Shown here piece after piece: positions 53,290-64,000 of a stretch of 64,000 bases of DNA. This DNA comes from Schistocerca nitens (lineage: Eukaryota > Arthropoda > Insecta > Orthoptera > Acrididae), in NCBI RefSeq assembly GCF_023898315.1, contig NC_064623.1, forward strand, positions 12,847,140 through 12,911,139, written 5' to 3'. A program made the translations under genes and the position numbers. How positions within the stretch are numbered: the first letter of the stretch is position 1; every line of letters begins with the position of its first letter. Under the pieces are notes generated by a model, which saw nothing but the letters and a program-made list of their open reading frames with translations, ran no database searches and was not told the DNA's origin.

Positions 53290-54565
53290 CCAGTTCTTAA
53301 ACAAAGGCACAGGTCAGACCCGGCTACAAGAAGGATAGAAGAAGTGATACACAAAACTACCGTCCAGTTTCCTCGACATCGGTTTCTTGTAGAATCTTAG
53401 AAAATATTCTGAGCTCGAACATAATGAGGTATCTTGAACAGAATGACCTGCTCAGTGCCAGCCAACATGGATTTCGAAAACACCGATATTGTGAAACCCA
53501 CCTCACACTTTTCTCACATGAGACACTGAAGGCTTTGGATCGAGGCAGTCAGGCAGACGCTGTATTTCTTGATTCCCGAAAATCATTTGATTCAGTGCCA
53601 CACTTACGCATACTGTCAAAAGTACGATCATATGAGGTATCAAGTGAAATTTGTGTCTGGGCTGAGGGCTTTCTCGTACCGAGGATACACGGTGGGTATG
53701 TTCCAGGGAAGTATGTTGGGACCCTTGCTGTTCACGTTGCATCTGTTACAGATAATACTGATAGTAAAATCATGTCTTTTGCATATGATGTAGTTATGTG
53801 TAACGAAGTGCTATCTGAGAAAAGCTTCATAAATATTCAGTCAGATTCTGATAAGATTTCAACATGGTGCAGAGATTGGCGACTTACTCTAAATGTTCGG
53901 AAATGTAAAATTTTGCACTTCACAAAACGAAAAAACGTAGTATCCCATAATAGCTATGAGTCACTGTCGGAATCGGCCAAGTCGTATGAATACCTGGAGG
54001 TAACACTTTGTAGGGATATGAAATGGAATGATCACAGTGGTTCAGTTGTGGGTAAGGAAGGCGGCGGACTTCGGTTTATTGGTAGAATCCTGGGGAACTG
54101 CGATCAGTCTACAAAGGAAATTGCTTACAAATCACCCGTGTCACCGGTTCTGCAATATTGCTGAAGTGTTTGGGACCGGCACCAGAGAGGACTAATAGGG
54201 GATATGGCACGTATACAGAGAAGGGCAGCGCGAATGGTGACAGGGTTGTTTGATGTGTGGGAGAGTGGCACAGAGATACTGGGGGAACTCAAACTCTTCA
54301 AGACAGGATTTAACTATCCCGAGAAAGTTTCAAGCACCGGCTTTAAGTGATTACTCTAGGATATACTACAACCCCCTACGTATCGCTCACATAGGGACTG
54401 TGAGGATAAGATTGGAATAATTACTGCACGGACAGAGCCATTCAGACAGTCATTCTTCCCGTGCTGTTTATGTGAATGGAACAGGAAGAAACCCTAATAA
54501 CTGGTACAAGGGGATGTATCCTTTGCCATGCACCTCACTGTGGTTTTCAGAGTATAGATGTAGAT
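53290..54565 (+). pseudogene. CR1/Jockey-like LINE relic with RT domain
   Basis: The RT domain is readable: QNYRPVSSTSVSCRILENIL (53360-53420), LLSASQHGFRKHRYCETHLT, then AVFLDSRKSFDSVPHLRIL (motif A; normally DFSKAFD). GSMLGPLLF sits in another frame near 53708 (motif B). Motif C reads SFAYDVVMCN near 53770-53800 (usual FADD replaced by FAYD). ISTWCRDWRLTLNVRKCKIL and YEYLEVTLCRDMKWNDH follow. The frame closes at 54162. The distal part to 54565 ends in ATAGATGTAGATGTAAA, the short-repeat tail typical of these elements. Frameshifts and motif loss make it inactive. Confidence 0.8.
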
Positions 54566-56290
54566 GTAAAACCGATGTCAAAAGTGTGTTCTGGCTAACA
54601 GTGATTATTTTGAAGACCAGTAAATGTATTTTATTTGTAATTCTTGTTTCGTTCGTTTTGTGAGATAATTCACAGAACTTCTCAGACGCATCTTGTAGAA
54701 TAATATGCTTCTAGAAACTAACAACCGAATTCAAAAACATCAAGAGATCTTAAGAGCGTAGTTGCCCCGCTCAGTAGTAAACAAAAATACAGAGATGGTA
54801 ATATTTTAAGACGGGCTTACTTTTAACTGACGTTGATGAATTTCGCCGTGAGCTAAGTAAAACTAACCTCTTACCTCAGAGACAGAGGGGTAAGCCAGTG
54901 CGACTACTTGCCATGTAGGAGGGTATGAGATGGGGGAATGTTTCCTTGTTTCTCTTCCAGTACAGGCAACTCACTGGCATGGCGAGTCGTATCAATGTTG
55001 ACACGGTAGTAATAAGGATTCGTGAATACACGTTACAGAGACAGTCATCTTAAAATCCGGAACATATTTCTTGCAAGGAATGTGAAATTAAATTAAGGCT
55101 GTTGCAATACAACACGACGACTACGAGAAAAATAAGATGAAAAACATTTAGTAAGCATTTGTGGGCGTGTCTAATAGTGCATGCTGCATTTAAATATAAG
55201 TACGACCACTGTCTGTAATCTACTTATCAGTTCACACGTTCAACATAACAACACTTCGTCAGGTAATTACAGAGTCACTACTTTGCGGTCGCTGAAGTTG
55301 GCAGCAATGTGAAACAAAGAACAGTCGGTAGCAAATGTTCCGACTTTTAACGCGGGGGCCGGTCCCAATTTTTGGTTCCTTTGTTATAGCTAGCTAGTTT
55401 GTTTTGTATAACATAACACACCAATTTACGTAGGTTACGAATTAATAGTAACGTCGGTACTTATGCGGCCCGAGGTTCAGCCCTGCAGTGTCAGTATTGT
55501 CTCGTGAGCAGAAAAGTTCCACTACTGCTCCAGCTGTTCTAAAAAGTACCCAAATCGTGCCAACACGGCCGGCGCTGGTCGTATAGCAATAAAGCACACT
55601 GCCTAGAAACCGAAGAGCGGCGAAGTGTTCCCACCCTTCTCGAGTTTGTGCAGTTGGGGAAATAAATAGTTGTTTTGTGGGATATCCTGCTTTGAAGCTG
55701 ACGAAAAAAAGCATTGTAGCGAGAATTGTATCGGTTTGTTTCAGTACTGCAATGTTTCAGTTGCGCAGACGTAGTTACGTTGTTGAGGAGCGTCTGTGTG
55801 GGTGTACGGACATCGAACGACGGGGCAAACAATGACAGAGATAATGAGTGAGTTTTTACGCACAGCTTTCGCAAGGCCGCAGCTGATATTACGATAAGGC
55901 CAGGGATGTCGTCACGATACCTGTTCGAAACGCATTTTTTGAAGGGTGCGCCAATGCTTATTCTTTTTGGACATGTTGCTAACTTAATTGTTACCTCAGC
56001 TTGAAGGCAAGGGAGTGTGGCTCAGGCGTGGATACAATAGGACGGACAACTTTTGCTGTTCAGATCGCTGGGCTCTCGATGAACTATCCCGAGGCCACTA
56101 GACTGGGCGTGGTTCGGCATCTCCAGCCTCACCTGAAATGACCACCACGAAGCGCACACCTTACCTCGCCACACAACCCGCACTGGCTAACAACCAAGTC
56201 CGGTTTGGCTCAACAATGGTATAAGAGTAATGAACACTGCGAAAAAATGCGAAGGAATCCTTTGGGGGCATAACTCCTGAGATGTTCCCC
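54566..56290. other. 1.7 kb without a recognised feature
   Basis: Open frames up to 111 codons (55539-55874, minus) have no recognisable motif. No inverted ends or SINE heads are visible before 56306. Confidence 0.35.
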
Positions 56291-56305
56291 AGCACAAAAA
56301 GGAGG

Positions 56306-56497
56306 GCCGGCCGAAGTGGCCGTGCGGTTAAAGGCGCTGCAGTCTGGAACCGCAAGACCGCTACGGTCGCAGGTTCGAATCCTGCCTCGGGCATGGATGT
56401 TTGTGATGTCCTTAGGTTAGTTAGGTTTAACTAGTTCTAAGTTCTAGGGGACTAATGACCTCAGGAGTTGAGTCCCATAGTGCTTAGAGCCATTTGA
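56306..56497 (+). mobile_element. SINE1, complete
   Basis: The flanking duplication is ACAAAAAGGAGG (56294-56305 and 56498-56509). The head is GCCGGCCGAAGTGGCCGTGC and B-box GGTTCGAATCC is near 56372. The body has GATGTCCTTAGGTTAGTTAG and the tail TAGAGCCATTTGA. Complete and well preserved. Confidence 0.95.
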
Positions 56498-56654
56498 ACA
56501 AAAAGGAGGACACACAGACGCACACATTTCTGTGTAAGACATGATGGTGTACACGCGGGTCCACTAGATACATTTTTTTTAATGTAACTACTTGACTATA
56601 CAATAAACTATTTTGACCAAGTGGTACGGGGATTTCTCGGACGCAGTGCAGATA

Positions 56655-57845
56655 CACTGAAGCGCCAAAGAAACTGGTGTAGGCATGCGTATCCAAATAC
56701 AGAGATATGTAAACAGGCAGAATACGGCGCTGCGGTCGCCAACGCCTATATAAGACAACAAGTGCCTCGCGCAGTTGTTAGGTCGGTTACTGCTGCGGCA
56801 ATGGCGGGTTACCAAGATTTAAGTGAGTTTGAACATGGTGTTATAGTCGGCGCACGAGTGATGGGACGCAGCATCACCGAGGAAGCGATAAAGTGAGGAT
56901 TTTCCAATACGACCATTTCACAAGTGTACCGCGAATACCAGGAACCGGGTAAAACATGAAATCTGCAACATCGCTACGGCCGGAAAAAGATTCTGCAAGG
57001 ACGGGACCAACAACGATAGAAGAGAATCGCTCAACATGACAGACGTGTAACCCTTCCTCAAATTGCTGCATATTTTAGTGCCGGGCCATTAACAAGTGTC
57101 AGCGTGCAATCATTCAACGAAATGTCATCGATATGGGCTTTCGGAGCCGAAGGCTCGCTCGTGTACCCTTAACAACTGCCCGGCGCTAAGCTACATGCCT
57201 CGCGTCGGCACGTTAACACCGGCACTGGACTGTTGATGACTGGAAACATGTTGCCTGGTCGGACGAGCCTCGTTTCAAATTGCATCGAGCGCATAGACGT
57301 ATACGGGTATGGAGACAACCTCATGAATCCGTGGACCCTGCATACTGGTGGAGGCACTGTAATGGTGTGAGGTGTCTGCAGCTGGAGTGATGAGGGACCC
57401 CTGATACGTCTAGATACGACTCTGACAGGTGACACGAACGTAAGCATCCTGTCTGATCACCTGTGTCCATTCGTGTCTGTTGTGCATTCCGACGGACTTG
57501 CGCCATTCCAGCAGGACAATGCGACACCCCACACGTCCAGAATTGCTACAGAGTGGCTCCATGAACACTCATCTGAGTTTAAACACTTCCGCTGGTGACC
57601 GAACTCGCCAGACTTGAACATTATTGAGCGTATCTGGGATGCCTGGCAACGTGCTGGCCGGAAGAGATCTCCACCCCGTCGTACTCTTATGGATTTATGG
57701 ACAGCCCTGCAAGGTTCATGGTGTCAGTTCCCTCGAGCACTACTTCAGACATTAGTAGAGTCCGTGCCACGTCGTTTTTCGGCACTTCTGCGTGATCGCG
57801 GGTGCCCTACACGATATTAGGCAGGTGCTCTTTGGCTCTTCAATG
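56655..57845 (+). mobile_element. Tc1-A element, full length, decayed
   Basis: Inverted ends are CACTGAAGCGCCAAAGAAAC at 56655 after TA, and ...CTCTTTGGCTCTTCAATG at 57845. Coding begins near 56801 (MAGYQDLSEFEHGVIVGARV), with a stop at 56895 and further breaks. VAWSDEPRFKLHRAHRR-like sequence is near 57255-57300, PFQQDNATPHTSRIATEWL near 57507-57560 and LNIIERIWDAWQRAGRKR (Glu retained) near 57615-57665. Length is the same as the copy at 25.6 kb. Confidence 0.9.
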
Positions 57846-58080
57846 TGCTGACGGCATAACGCTGATGGCCGAGACAGAATGTAAATTGAGTCGGTCGTCA
57901 ATAAAGCAGGACGCGCTAGCTGAGATCCATAACAGGCGCATCAACGGACAAGAAACGCTAAGCGGTGTACTAGCCGATTACGCCGGAAGGCTGCACTTAA
58001 AACTTGTGCAAGAAACTAACGAAGAGGTGAACGAATTTTGTTACGTTGGAGGTGAAATACAGGGTGAAACAACTTGAGCG
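57846..58080 (+). pseudogene. Possible LINE RT fragment, weak
   Basis: One frame contains ADGITLMAETE followed 50 residues later by VNEFCYVGGEI. This resembles the FADD...FxYLGxxI order of a non-LTR reverse transcriptase with ADG for ADD. Nothing else supports it and it abuts the Tc1-A end. Confidence 0.25.
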
Positions 58081-58750
58081 ACGAATTTTCGGAGGTTGTT
58101 CACGGATATTGTTGCCAGGCACTCGTGGTCTCCGCTGGCTGGTTGCAGAGTAACAATGTAATGATCGGTTTATTCGGTTTCTTGCAACAGTTACCTTTGT
58201 TTCTATGAAAATACGTTCTGAGCCGCTGAAAATCCTGTAATATGCACTCGCCGGAACGTACAGCACACACAGCTCAGAGTAAGGAAGGGAGCGCCCGGGC
58301 AGATGCCGCAGTGCTGTGACGTGGCTGTTGCCGCTGCGGGGAAGAATAGCTTCGTATTTCAGTCTGCCACTGCGTTCGGTGAAACCACGCAGGCCGGGCA
58401 GCTCCGCGACAGTAAAGCTGTCCACACTGCTGCGTACGACTAAAACTGCCGGAAAAACAGAACCGAGCAGTACTCCCTAGAGGGCGACAGGATACGAGGT
58501 GGGCATTCCCGTCGGCGACATCAAGTAACGCGACCGAACGGAACAAGTTTGTTCCGGGGCAAAACACCGAGAGCACACCGCTGTACAGATATTTCCGATG
58601 CGACACAGATACAAAGATAATATAGGAAAACAAACGAAGTGCAATTACTCTTTAGCAAGCCAGGCGTCTCCTGCACCAAAGTGCTCGGAAAACATCTCTG
58701 AACAATCGCCGAAATACAAGGTCACACTGCTGAAGGAGAAGGCTGTCGAG
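58081..58750. other. GC-rich segment without a recognised gene
   Basis: Minus-strand frames (58425-57997 and 58633-58274) are long because of composition. They share no motif or splice structure that convinces me. Confidence 0.3.
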
Positions 58751-59488
58751 GTAATTTTGGAAATTTAAGGTAAGCTCTTATAGGACCAAACTGCTGAGGT
58801 CAGCGGTCCCTGAGCTTACACACTACTTAACCTAACTTATGCTAAGGACAACACACACACCCATGTCCGATTCCCCCCCCCCTTTTCGTTTTTCCTCTCC
58901 TCCCTCCTTGTTTTTCCCCCTACTCCAGGTCCCCCCCCCCCCATCTGCCTTGGCTCGGGAGTGCCATCTTTGTGCCGCCTTTTTCGTGCAGTGTTTTACA
59001 GTGTGTTTTCCAGTGCGTGCTCCGTGTTGTGTCTTTTGGGAAGTGTAGCGAACAGCCATCATACTGTCGCTGAGTGTGCTTTTTATCACTTGCGAACAGA
59101 AACCAGACTGTCGCCATGTTTTTTAATTGTGTGTCTACTATGTTACTTGTCTGATTCCTGTGTATTTTATGAACATTGCCGTCCCCTTTTGCTTTCTGTT
59201 TTAACTTTCCGCATTTTTACGCCATTTTCCACTTTAAATCACCATTTTATCGCCTGTTTTTTCTTCTTTCTTTCTTCTTCCTTTTTTTAAAAAAAAGTCT
59301 GTAGGCTGTAGAGCAGCGTAGAAAGCTGCTGCCAGCCCGCCCCCTTCGGGGGGAATTGAAAATCAATAAAGAAAAAAAAAAACCATGTCCGAGGGAGGAC
59401 TCGAACCTCCGACCGACGGCGGGGGGGGGGGGGGGGGGGGGAGCATCTCGCGATCTCTGACAAGACGACCTTAGACCGCGCGTCGGCG
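58751..59488 (-). mobile_element. SINE2, split by a poly(A) retroposon
   Basis: The tail (58751-58870) includes GGAAATTTAAGG and GACCAAACTGCTGAGGTCAG. The tRNA-like head (59383-59488) includes B-box complement GGACTCGAACCTCCGACC. A possible 8 bp duplication CTGTYGAG flanks it (58743-58750 and 59489-59496). A G-run of over 20 bases (59420-59441) expands the head. Confidence 0.8.
58871..59382 (+). mobile_element. Poly(A) retroposon (short family), copy 2
   Basis: The insert is 512 bp in SINE2, with duplication CCATGTCCGA (58861-58870 and 59383-59392). The 3' part has GCTGCTGCCAGCCCGCC (59318-59334), then AATAAA (59365-59370) and a poly(A) tail of about 11. It shares this 3' end with the shorter copy at 24.2-24.5 kb. 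A frame of 109 codons inside it is hydrophobic and shows no motif. It resembles a processed transcript or short LINE-dependent retroposon. Confidence 0.85.
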
Positions 59489-59745
59489 CTGTTGAGTGCG
59501 TCCTCGGTTGGGCAGCTTAAAGAAACGCTTCGAAGTTACCTAAATCGTGGAGTGACGAAGTAAGTCTCTCCTCGCCAAAAGTTCAATGTCCCTTCGGGAT
59601 GGTGCGTGGGTTCTGAGGCAGAAATCAAAAGAATGAGAGATACAATCGGTGGGAGAAGTCTTGTATAATACTCAACATTGGTACAGAGCGTCCTTGTCGA
59701 AATCCATATACAAGTCCTTGGGAAAGTAGACCTAAGTTAAACACT
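59489..59745. other. Short unassigned gap
   Basis: Nothing recognisable between SINE2 and Tc1-F. Confidence 0.35.
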
Positions 59746-60430
59746 TCAGCAGTTCAGTATACATGGAGGGACAAAAGTGATGCGACACCTCCTAGTGTCG
59801 TGTCGGTCGTGCTTTTGCCCGACATAGTGCAGTAACTCGATGTGGCATGGCCTCAGCAAGTCGTTGGGAAGTCCGCTGCGGAAATATTGAGCCGTACTGC
59901 CTCCAAACCTGTCCCATAAATGCGACAGTGTTGGCGGTGCAGGATATTGTGCATCAACTGGCCTCTCGATTGTGCCGCATAAATGTTCGATGCGATTATG
60001 TCCCATAAATTTTCGGTGGGATTCATGTCTGGATGGCCAATCATTCGCTCCAATTGCTCGCAATGTTCTTCAAAACAATCGTGCATAATTGTGGCCCGGT
60101 GAGAATGCGCACTGTCATCCAGAAGAATTCCATCGTTGTTTCCAAACATGAAGTCCATGAATCGCTGCACGCAGCCTCGCAGTAGTCCAATGTAACCATT
60201 CCTGGTCAATGATCAGTTCAGTTGGACAAGAGAACGCAGTCCATTCCATGTAAACACGGCCCACACCATCACGGAACCGCCACAGCTTGTACAGTGACTT
60301 GTTGACAACCTGGGTCCATGGCTTCGTGACCACTGCGCCACAGTCGAACCCTTACCATCAGCTCTTACCAACTGAAATCGGGACTCATCCGACCAGGTCA
60401 CGGTTCTCCAGTCGTCTAGGGTCCAGCCGA
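59746..60430 (-). pseudogene. Tc1-like transposase relic (Tc1-F), C-terminal two thirds
   Basis: The minus-strand coding starts near 60415: TVTWSDESRFQLVRADGKGS (first Asp). A frameshift follows, then GGSVMVWAVFTWNGLRS. The frame at 60209-59853 gives GNNDGILLDDSAHSHRATIM with the second Asp and IGHPDMNPTENLWDIIAS with the Glu near 60000. Thirty-three residues separate them, one fewer than in typical Tc1. The 5' part and inverted repeats were not located. Confidence 0.75.
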
Positions 60431-60535
60431 AATGGTCACGAAATCATCTCGGACCGAATGTTCTTAATAATTTCAAAGTGTTTTCACCAACCATGGAAAC
60501 GAATTTTTTCAGTATTACGCTATACAGCTCATTTT

Positions 60536-60736
60536 GCCGGCCGGAGTGGCCGAGCGATTCTAGGCGCTACAGTCTGGAACCGCGCGACCGCTACGGTCGC
60601 AGGTTCGAATCCTGCCTCGGGCATGGATGTGTGTGATGTCGTTAGCTTACTCAGGTTTAAGTAGTTCTAAGTTCTAGGGGACTGATGACCTGAGAAGTTA
60701 AGTCCCATTGTGCTCAGAGCCATTTGAACCATTTCA
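60536..60736 (+). mobile_element. SINE1, complete
   Basis: Duplication ACAGYTCATTTT (60524-60535 and 60737-60748). Head GCCGGCCGGAGTGGCCGAGC, B-box near 60602, standard body and tail ending CATTTGAACCATTTCA. It is one of four SINEs between 60.5 and 62.9 kb. Confidence 0.93.
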
Positions 60737-60791
60737 ACAGTTCATTTTCTGTTTTCGTTGCTAACAGAAAATTGGCAAAATGAATACCCAA

Positions 60792-60979
60792 CGTGCGGTT
60801 CTAGGCGCTTCAGTCTGGAACCGCGTGACCGCTACGGTCGCAGGTTCGAATCCTGCCTCGGGCATGGATGTGTGTGTGATGTCCTTAGGTTGGTTAGGTT
60901 TAATTAGTTCTAAGTTCTAGGGGACTGATGACCTCAGACGTTAAGTCCCATAGTGCTCAGAGCCATTTGAACCATTTTT
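60792..60979 (+). mobile_element. SINE1, 5'-truncated head
   Basis: Duplication TGAATACCCAA (60781-60791 and 60980-60990). The first 20 or so bases of the head are missing (starts CGTGCGGTTCTAGG). The B-box, body and tail are intact. It lies 55 bp after the previous SINE1 in the same orientation. Confidence 0.93.
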
Positions 60980-60990
60980 TGAATACCCAA

Positions 60991-61344
60991 ACAATGCCGG
61001 GTTTGTCAGCGAGTTCTGTACAAAAACTTTCCACAAGATGATATCTGTGCCCAAAAGCAAGTAGTGACTTTGATGCAGTCTGTCAAAAACCAAAATACAT
61101 GCCAGATCGTCAAACACATGTCATGAGATTACGTCTCCGTAAACGCAACATGATTTCTAGTAGGGGGAAAAAAATTCCTATGCCATCGACTCCATATGCA
61201 ATGCTTCTGCAGCGTCTTGCAATGCTTTTTTTACAGGAAAGCGTCCGATTTTTCTTTGTAAGTGCTCTATTTTACAATATTGCTAAAGTTTTGACAGTAT
61301 CATTACTCACTTCATTGTAATCGCCTGGATTTCAAAAGGCTACG
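60991..61344. other. No assigned feature
   Basis: A plus-strand frame of 73 codons (61099-61320) begins basic (RLRLRKRNMISSRGKK) and ends hydrophobic. I do not recognise it and doubt it is a gene. Confidence 0.3.
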
Positions 61345-61356
61345 CACAATTTCTCA

Positions 61357-61545
61357 AATGTTCAAATGTGTGTGAGTTCCTAAGGGACCAAACCGCTGAG
61401 GTAATCGGTCCCTAGACTTACACACTACTTAAACTAACTTAAACTTTTGCTAAGAACAACACACACACCCATGCCCGAGGGAGGACTCGAACCTCCGGCG
61501 GGAGGGATCGCGCAATCAGTGACATGGCGCCTCTAACCGCACGGC
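61357..61545 (-). mobile_element. SINE2, complete
   Basis: Duplication CACAATTTCTCA (61345-61356 and 61546-61557). The tail is AATGTTCAAATGTGTGTGAG and TCGGTCCCTAGACTTACACA; B-box complement GGACTCGAACCTCC is near 61484. Compared with SINE1 it has a different tail and a GGAGG-type head. Confidence 0.93.
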
Positions 61546-61557
61546 CACAATTTCTCA

Positions 61558-62053
61558 TTTAGGAACCTTCCAGTAATAGGTGTTCCTGCAGTCGAGAATA
61601 CAGCTCATCGAAAATTTCGACGGGCTCAAAATAGAAAATAAAACAAACGGTCATCGTTTTTTTCTTAATCAGATAAAACCAACACAGTGTGGAAACATCA
61701 ATGGCTTTGTTGCAAGCTTCTGTAGCATATCACTGCGCACGTCACATATAGCACACGGGAAATATCGTCTGAATTTTGGTATAATGCTCTTGTTTACATT
61801 TTGTGCAAACTTTAAAAATGCACGTAATTGTCCTACTTTTACTATTTACTCATTGGTAACAGCACTGCCGAATAATTTCTGCTGCTACGGATGTAAATCG
61901 AAATACGAGGGAGGAGGAACAACTATACATTTCAAGCGTGAGTAGCACAAAGTCGTATGATCTGCAATGAAATCCAAATGAGTTTCTGATGTTGTTCTTG
62001 TCAGTAAAGAATGGACAAATCTAGTAAACGTGGTAGATCAATCTTAATCATTA
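61558..62053. other. No recognised feature
   Basis: A plus-strand frame of 121 codons (61580-61945) is Asn-, Phe- and Ser-rich. It has no known motif and no splice or start context. AT-rich sequence makes chance frames likely. Confidence 0.3.
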
Positions 62054-62460
62054 CAGGGTGTCCATAAAGCCCCTGTATCGTCTAGAAAAACCATTACATT
62101 GGAAAATACTTGCGTCAAAGCATCGCGATTTGTTGAAAAACGTTTAGCAGGTCAATCTCGGAGTTTCTTTTCTGTTCTGTCACTATTTCGAAGTGAACCC
62201 CACTCGTCGCTCTTGGAACATCCAGGCGATATTTGAGTTCTGCCCATGTAGAGGTCAGCACTGCAGCACCAACAGTTGCGACTGCTTCATTGATTCCTGC
62301 ACGAAATATGGCAACGTCATCGGCTGTGTCGTGTACCCGCCGTCCTTGACGTAACACCACAAAAAGAGATCTAAGTGCTTGACACTGGAAGAGCGTGCGG
62401 TCCGTGCGATAAGACGATCACGATCCATCTCCCTCTCACCCGGAGAAGCAAGTGCCATTA
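62054..62460 (-). mobile_element. Tc1/mariner-superfamily element, one end and transposase C-terminus
   Basis: The end CAGGGTGTCCATAAAGCCCC (62054) follows TA. On the minus strand, VKHLDLFLWCYVKDGGYTTQ near 62440-62370 corresponds to a usual SPDxTPLDFFLWGYVKDxVY motif and retains an Asp. AVLTSTWAELKYRLDVPRAT, then SGVHFEI, follow near 62270-62180. A frameshift lies near 62355. The rest of the element is missing beyond 62460. Confidence 0.65.
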
Positions 62461-62688
62461 CCCGACTTCCCAGAAACGTCGCTCGGTGGAAGAGGAGCTA
62501 AAACAAGCGAACACATATCTCGGCTTATCCGCAGAGATTCGACCGTTTCTGGGGAAACGAGCGTCAAAAGTTTCCGACATATTTAAATCGCTTCTAGCGC
62601 GCAACACGTTGACCGCAACTGGTTCAATAGTGGCTAGTGTCTCGTTCTCTCACTTCTGCGTCCCATGTTCAAAACCCGACAAGTGCCA
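62461..62688. other. Short unassigned gap
   Basis: No recognisable feature between the transposase fragment and SINE1. Confidence 0.35.
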
Positions 62689-62885
62689 TGGTTCAAATGG
62701 CTCTGAGCACTATGGGATTTAACATCTGTGGTCATCAGTCCCCTAGACTTAGAACTACTTAAACCTAACTAACCTAAGGACATCACACACATCCATGCCC
62801 GAGGCAGGATTCGAACCTGCGACCGGAGCAGTCACGCGGTTCCAGACTGAAGCGCCTTTAACCGCACGGCCACACCGGCCGGCGG
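62689..62885 (-). mobile_element. SINE1, complete
   Basis: Tail ATGGTTCAAATGGCTCTGAG, B-box complement GGATTCGAACC at about 62809, head CGGCCACACCGGCCGGC. The possible duplication CAAGTG (62680-62685 and 62886-62891) is short. Confidence 0.9.
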
Positions 62886-63017
62886 CAAGTGTTTTTATTT
62901 TATTTTATTCATTTATCTACCAATGACCATAGAAGGATGGTACAAGAATATTTCTTATAAAGTTAGGGGACACAAGGCGTTATATTAATTGTGAAATTGC
63001 AACTGTGTTTTATAACA

Positions 63018-64000
63018 CACTGAAGCTCCAAAGAAAGTTATTGAGGCATGCGTATTCAAATACAGAGATATGTAAACAGGCAGAATACGGCGCTGCGGTC
63101 GGCAACGCCTATATAAGACAACAAGTGTCTGCCGCAGTTGTTAGATCGGTTACTGCTGCTGCAATGGCAGGTTATCAAGATTTAAGTGATCTTGAACGGG
63201 GTGCTATAGTTGCCACTCGAGCGATGGGACACAGCATCTCCGAGGTAGCGATGAAGTGGGGATTTTCCCGTACGACCATTTCACGATTGTACCGTAAATA
63301 TCAGGAATCCGGAAAAACATCAAATCTCCGACACAGCTGCGGCCGGAAAAAGATCCTGCAAGGACGGGACCAACGACGAATGAAGAGAACGTGACAGAAG
63401 TGCAACTCTTCCACAAACTACTGCAGATTTAAATGCTGGGCCATCAACAAGTGCCAGCCTGCGAACCATTCAACGAAACGTCATAGATATGTGCTTTCGG
63501 AGCCGAAGGCCCTCTCGTGTACCCTTGATGACTGCACGACGCCAAGCTTTACGCCTCGCCTAGCCCGTCAACACCGACTTTGGACTACTGATGAGTGGAA
63601 GCATGTTGCCTGGTCGGACGAGTCTCGTTTCTAATTGTATCGAGCTGATGGACGTGTACGGGTATGGAGACAACCTCACGGACCTATGGACCCTGCACGT
63701 CAACAGAGGACTGTTCAGGCTGGTGGAGGCTCTGTAATGGTGTTGGGCTTGCGCAGTTAGAGTAAAATGGGACCCCTGATACCTCTAGATACGACTCTGG
63801 CAGGTGACGTAAGCATCACTTGCATCTATTCATGTCCATTGTGCATTTCGACGGACGTAGAAAATTCCAGCAGGACAATGCGACACCCCACACGTCCAGA
63901 GTTGCTACAGAGTGGATCCAGGCACACTCCTCTGAGTTTAAACACTTCCGCTGGCCACCAAACTGTTGCAATGTGATGTTCAAAACAGATCTCCACCCCC
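63018..64000 (+). mobile_element. Tc1-A element, cut by the window end
   Basis: The left end is CACTGAAGCTCCAAAGAAAG at 63018. The frame 63005-63394 gives MAGYQDLSDLERGAIVATRA, MKWGFSRTTISRLYRKYQES and LRHSCGRKKILQGRDQRR, then shifts. Later parts give VAWSDESRF near 63610 and EFQQDNATPHTSRVATEW near 63865-63925. At about 63963 the sequence jumps from CCACCAAACTG to GTTCAAAACAGATCTCCACC, skipping about 50 bp that encode the catalytic Glu. Confidence 0.88.

Noticed and set aside
58839-59290. Coding frames in the poly(A) retroposon
   Set aside because: They are hydrophobic, without motifs, and not shared with the other copy of the family.

Overview
This is nuclear DNA from a large-genome insect. 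The repeats point to Orthoptera (locust or grasshopper type): RTE-type LINEs ending in (CAA)n, several Tc1/mariner families, and tRNA-derived SINEs that I recognise from memory as typical of that group. The organism call is inference. Nothing is bacterial, phage or organellar. Almost every long reading frame belongs to a mobile element or is its antisense shadow.

Layout. 1-1.2 kb: Tc1-A relic split by an unclassified insertion. 1.75-4.9 kb: RTE LINE (RTE-1) carrying a cleanly inserted Tc1-C element with an unbroken transposase frame. 4.9-10.5 kb: old repeats, a Mutator-like relic, RTE-2, a Tc1-D end and LTR-like sequence. 10.5-15 kb: Tc1-B and Tc1-A copies; the second Tc1-A holds a retroposed hairpin element with a hammerhead-like motif and a SINE-in-SINE. 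15.2-16.6 kb: tRNA-like retroposon and a Penelope-like relic with inverted ends. 17.7-25.3 kb: full-length decayed RTE-3, a mariner relic, a 2.3 kb mariner-like element with two nested insertions, and a CR1-like fragment. 25.6-31.1 kb: full-length Tc1-A, then a hAT-like pseudogene split by RTE-4. 31.4-43.7 kb: RTE-5, a mariner with a nested SINE, RTE-6, a near-perfect 377 bp inverted repeat, and RTE-7, whose 987-codon frame is intact. 43.8-48.6 kb: mariner, Tc1-B and a fold-back Tc1-E. 49.0-49.5 kb: the only convincing host-type coding exon (signal peptide, splice sites at both ends), with RTE-8 inserted in the presumed intron. 50.5-64 kb: ancient RTE, mariner and CR1 relics, more Tc1-A, a cluster of SINEs, and a Tc1-A copy cut by the window end.

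How they fit together. Nesting and target-site duplications give a relative history: old RTE, CR1, hAT and mariner relics were later hit by RTE LINEs, Tc1 elements and SINEs. RTE-7 and Tc1-C have intact proteins and clean duplications and look youngest. The SINEs and the poly(A) retroposon encode no protein and must have moved with LINE machinery; which LINE cannot be told from here. Most notable are a three-stem hammerhead-like motif at 13.5 kb and an indel-free inverted repeat at 39-40.5 kb whose arms are far more alike than the two LINEs they end in.
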